From contig NZ_JAHKRK010000001.1 of the NCBI RefSeq assembly GCF_019396355.1, positions 1 through 64,000 of the forward strand: a DNA stretch of 64,000 nucleotides, written 5' to 3'. The position numbers and the translations under genes are program-made. The notes beneath the pieces are model-generated. The model was not told the origin of the DNA. It did no database searches and worked only from the letters and a program-made list of their open reading frames with translations. Origin of the DNA: Pseudonocardia nigra. Its GTDB lineage: Bacteria; Actinomycetota; Actinomycetes; Mycobacteriales; Pseudonocardiaceae. Shown in pieces: positions 63,641 to 64,000 of the stretch. Every line of letters begins with the position of its first letter. The stretch's first letter is position 1.

Positions 63641-64000
63641 CCATGACGCGGCGCACGGCCGCCGAACTGCTGCGCACCGTTCTCGATTCCGGCTCGTACC
63701 GCTCCTGGGACACCTCGCCCGACCACCGCCACGCCGACCCCGGGTACCGCCGGCAGCTCGCCGACGCCGCCGCGGCGAGCGGAGCCGACGAGGCCGTCCT
63801 GACCGGCGAGGGCCGCATCGCCGGTCGGGACGTGGCCGTCGTCTGCAGCGAGTTCGGCTTCCTCGCCGGCTCCATCGGCGCCGCGACGGCCGACCGCATC
63901 GTCGCCGCCGTCGAACGCGCCACCGCCCGCCATCTCCCCCTGCTCGCCGCGACCGCCTCCGGCGGCACCCGCATGCAGGAGGGCACGCCCGCGTTCCTCC
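63637..64000 (+). CDS. Biotin-dependent carboxyltransferase subunit (AccD-like), 5' part
   Basis: The plus strand is open from ATG 63637 (ATGA overlap with the CoA transferase) to the window end, 121 codons. The peptide has AELLRTVLDSGSYRSWDTSPD, then VLTGEGRIAGRDVAVVCSEFGFLAGSIGAATADRI and TASGGTRMQEGTPAF. These are the oxyanion and CoA-binding segments of acetyl/propionyl-CoA carboxylase beta-type carboxyltransferases. No zinc finger is seen. With the CoA transferase it may carboxylate a CoA ester or run in reverse as a decarboxylase (inference). Confidence 0.88.
   Translation, partial: MTMTRRTAAELLRTVLDSGSYRSWDTSPDHRHADPGYRRQLADAAAASGADEAVLTGEGRIAGRDVAVVCSEFGFLAGSIGAATADRIVAAVERATARHLPLLAATASGGTRMQEGTPAFL

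Overview
The window is very GC-rich throughout. Start codons are often GTG, and most neighbouring genes overlap by ATGA or GTGA. Gene content (LacI, IclR, GntR and TetR regulators, meta-cleavage enzymes, CaiB-type CoA transferases, Baeyer-Villiger monooxygenase, RsbA-like anti-sigma regulator, Uma2 protein) points to a high-GC actinomycete, most likely a relative of Pseudonocardia. That placement is an inference from style and content. There are no rRNA or tRNA genes, CRISPR arrays, transposases or phage genes that I can see. It reads as a catabolic stretch of chromosome.

Layout: (1) 1-5045, a xylo-oligosaccharide locus: GH3 glycosidase and a coupled downstream gene, LacI repressor, CE7 acetyl-xylan esterase. 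(2) 4862-10945, a ketone/ester module: MFS carrier, alpha/beta hydrolase, Baeyer-Villiger monooxygenase, FCD-GntR regulator, acyl-CoA ligase. (3) 11054-11647, a Uma2 protein. (4) 11666-19335, a meta-cleavage and uptake region in which every gene is broken: flavin monooxygenase remnant, C-C hydrolase, extradiol dioxygenase, LysR regulator, mhpA-like hydroxylase and a three-gene ABC transporter. (5) 19400-22970, the intact lower pathway mhpD-mhpF-mhpE with a divergent IclR regulator. (6) 23061-31502, a LacI-controlled amino-sugar operon: Na+ symporter, AGE epimerase, NagB-like deaminase, SIS protein, NagA deacetylase, ceramidase-like protein. (7) 31526-36573, a DUF3237 protein, a frameshifted sirtuin, LarA-like racemase and a penicillin-acylase-family hydrolase. 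(8) 36640-50839, a long reverse-strand operon joining an ADP-forming acyl-CoA synthetase, two enoyl-CoA hydratases, a peptide/solute ABC importer, a CoA transferase and two acyl-CoA dehydrogenases, with a divergent TetR gene. (9) 51761-55948, a VOC protein and a second, decapitated ABC importer abutting a 5'-truncated anti-sigma gene. (10) 55949-56563, a gene-free stretch made of degenerate tandem repeats. (11) 56564-64000, an IclR-controlled aromatic operon: intradiol dioxygenase, FAH-family hydrolase, FAD monooxygenase, MFS carrier, CoA transferase and the start of a biotin-dependent carboxyltransferase.

The most notable non-coding signals are two matched LysR-type palindromes (CGATAGY-N6-RCTATCG) flanking the lysR gene, an 18-bp perfect LacI operator in front of the amino-sugar operon, and an interspersed repeat family (TGAGCG(G)AGCTTGCG(G)AGCGAA-like). 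Two sites of that family supply stop codons to the genes they abut, and one of these also supplies a start codon. Frame disruptions occur in 11 genes, eight of them consecutive. I cannot tell from one sequence whether these are real decay or assembly error, so they are marked as pseudogene/frameshifted with the breakpoint given.
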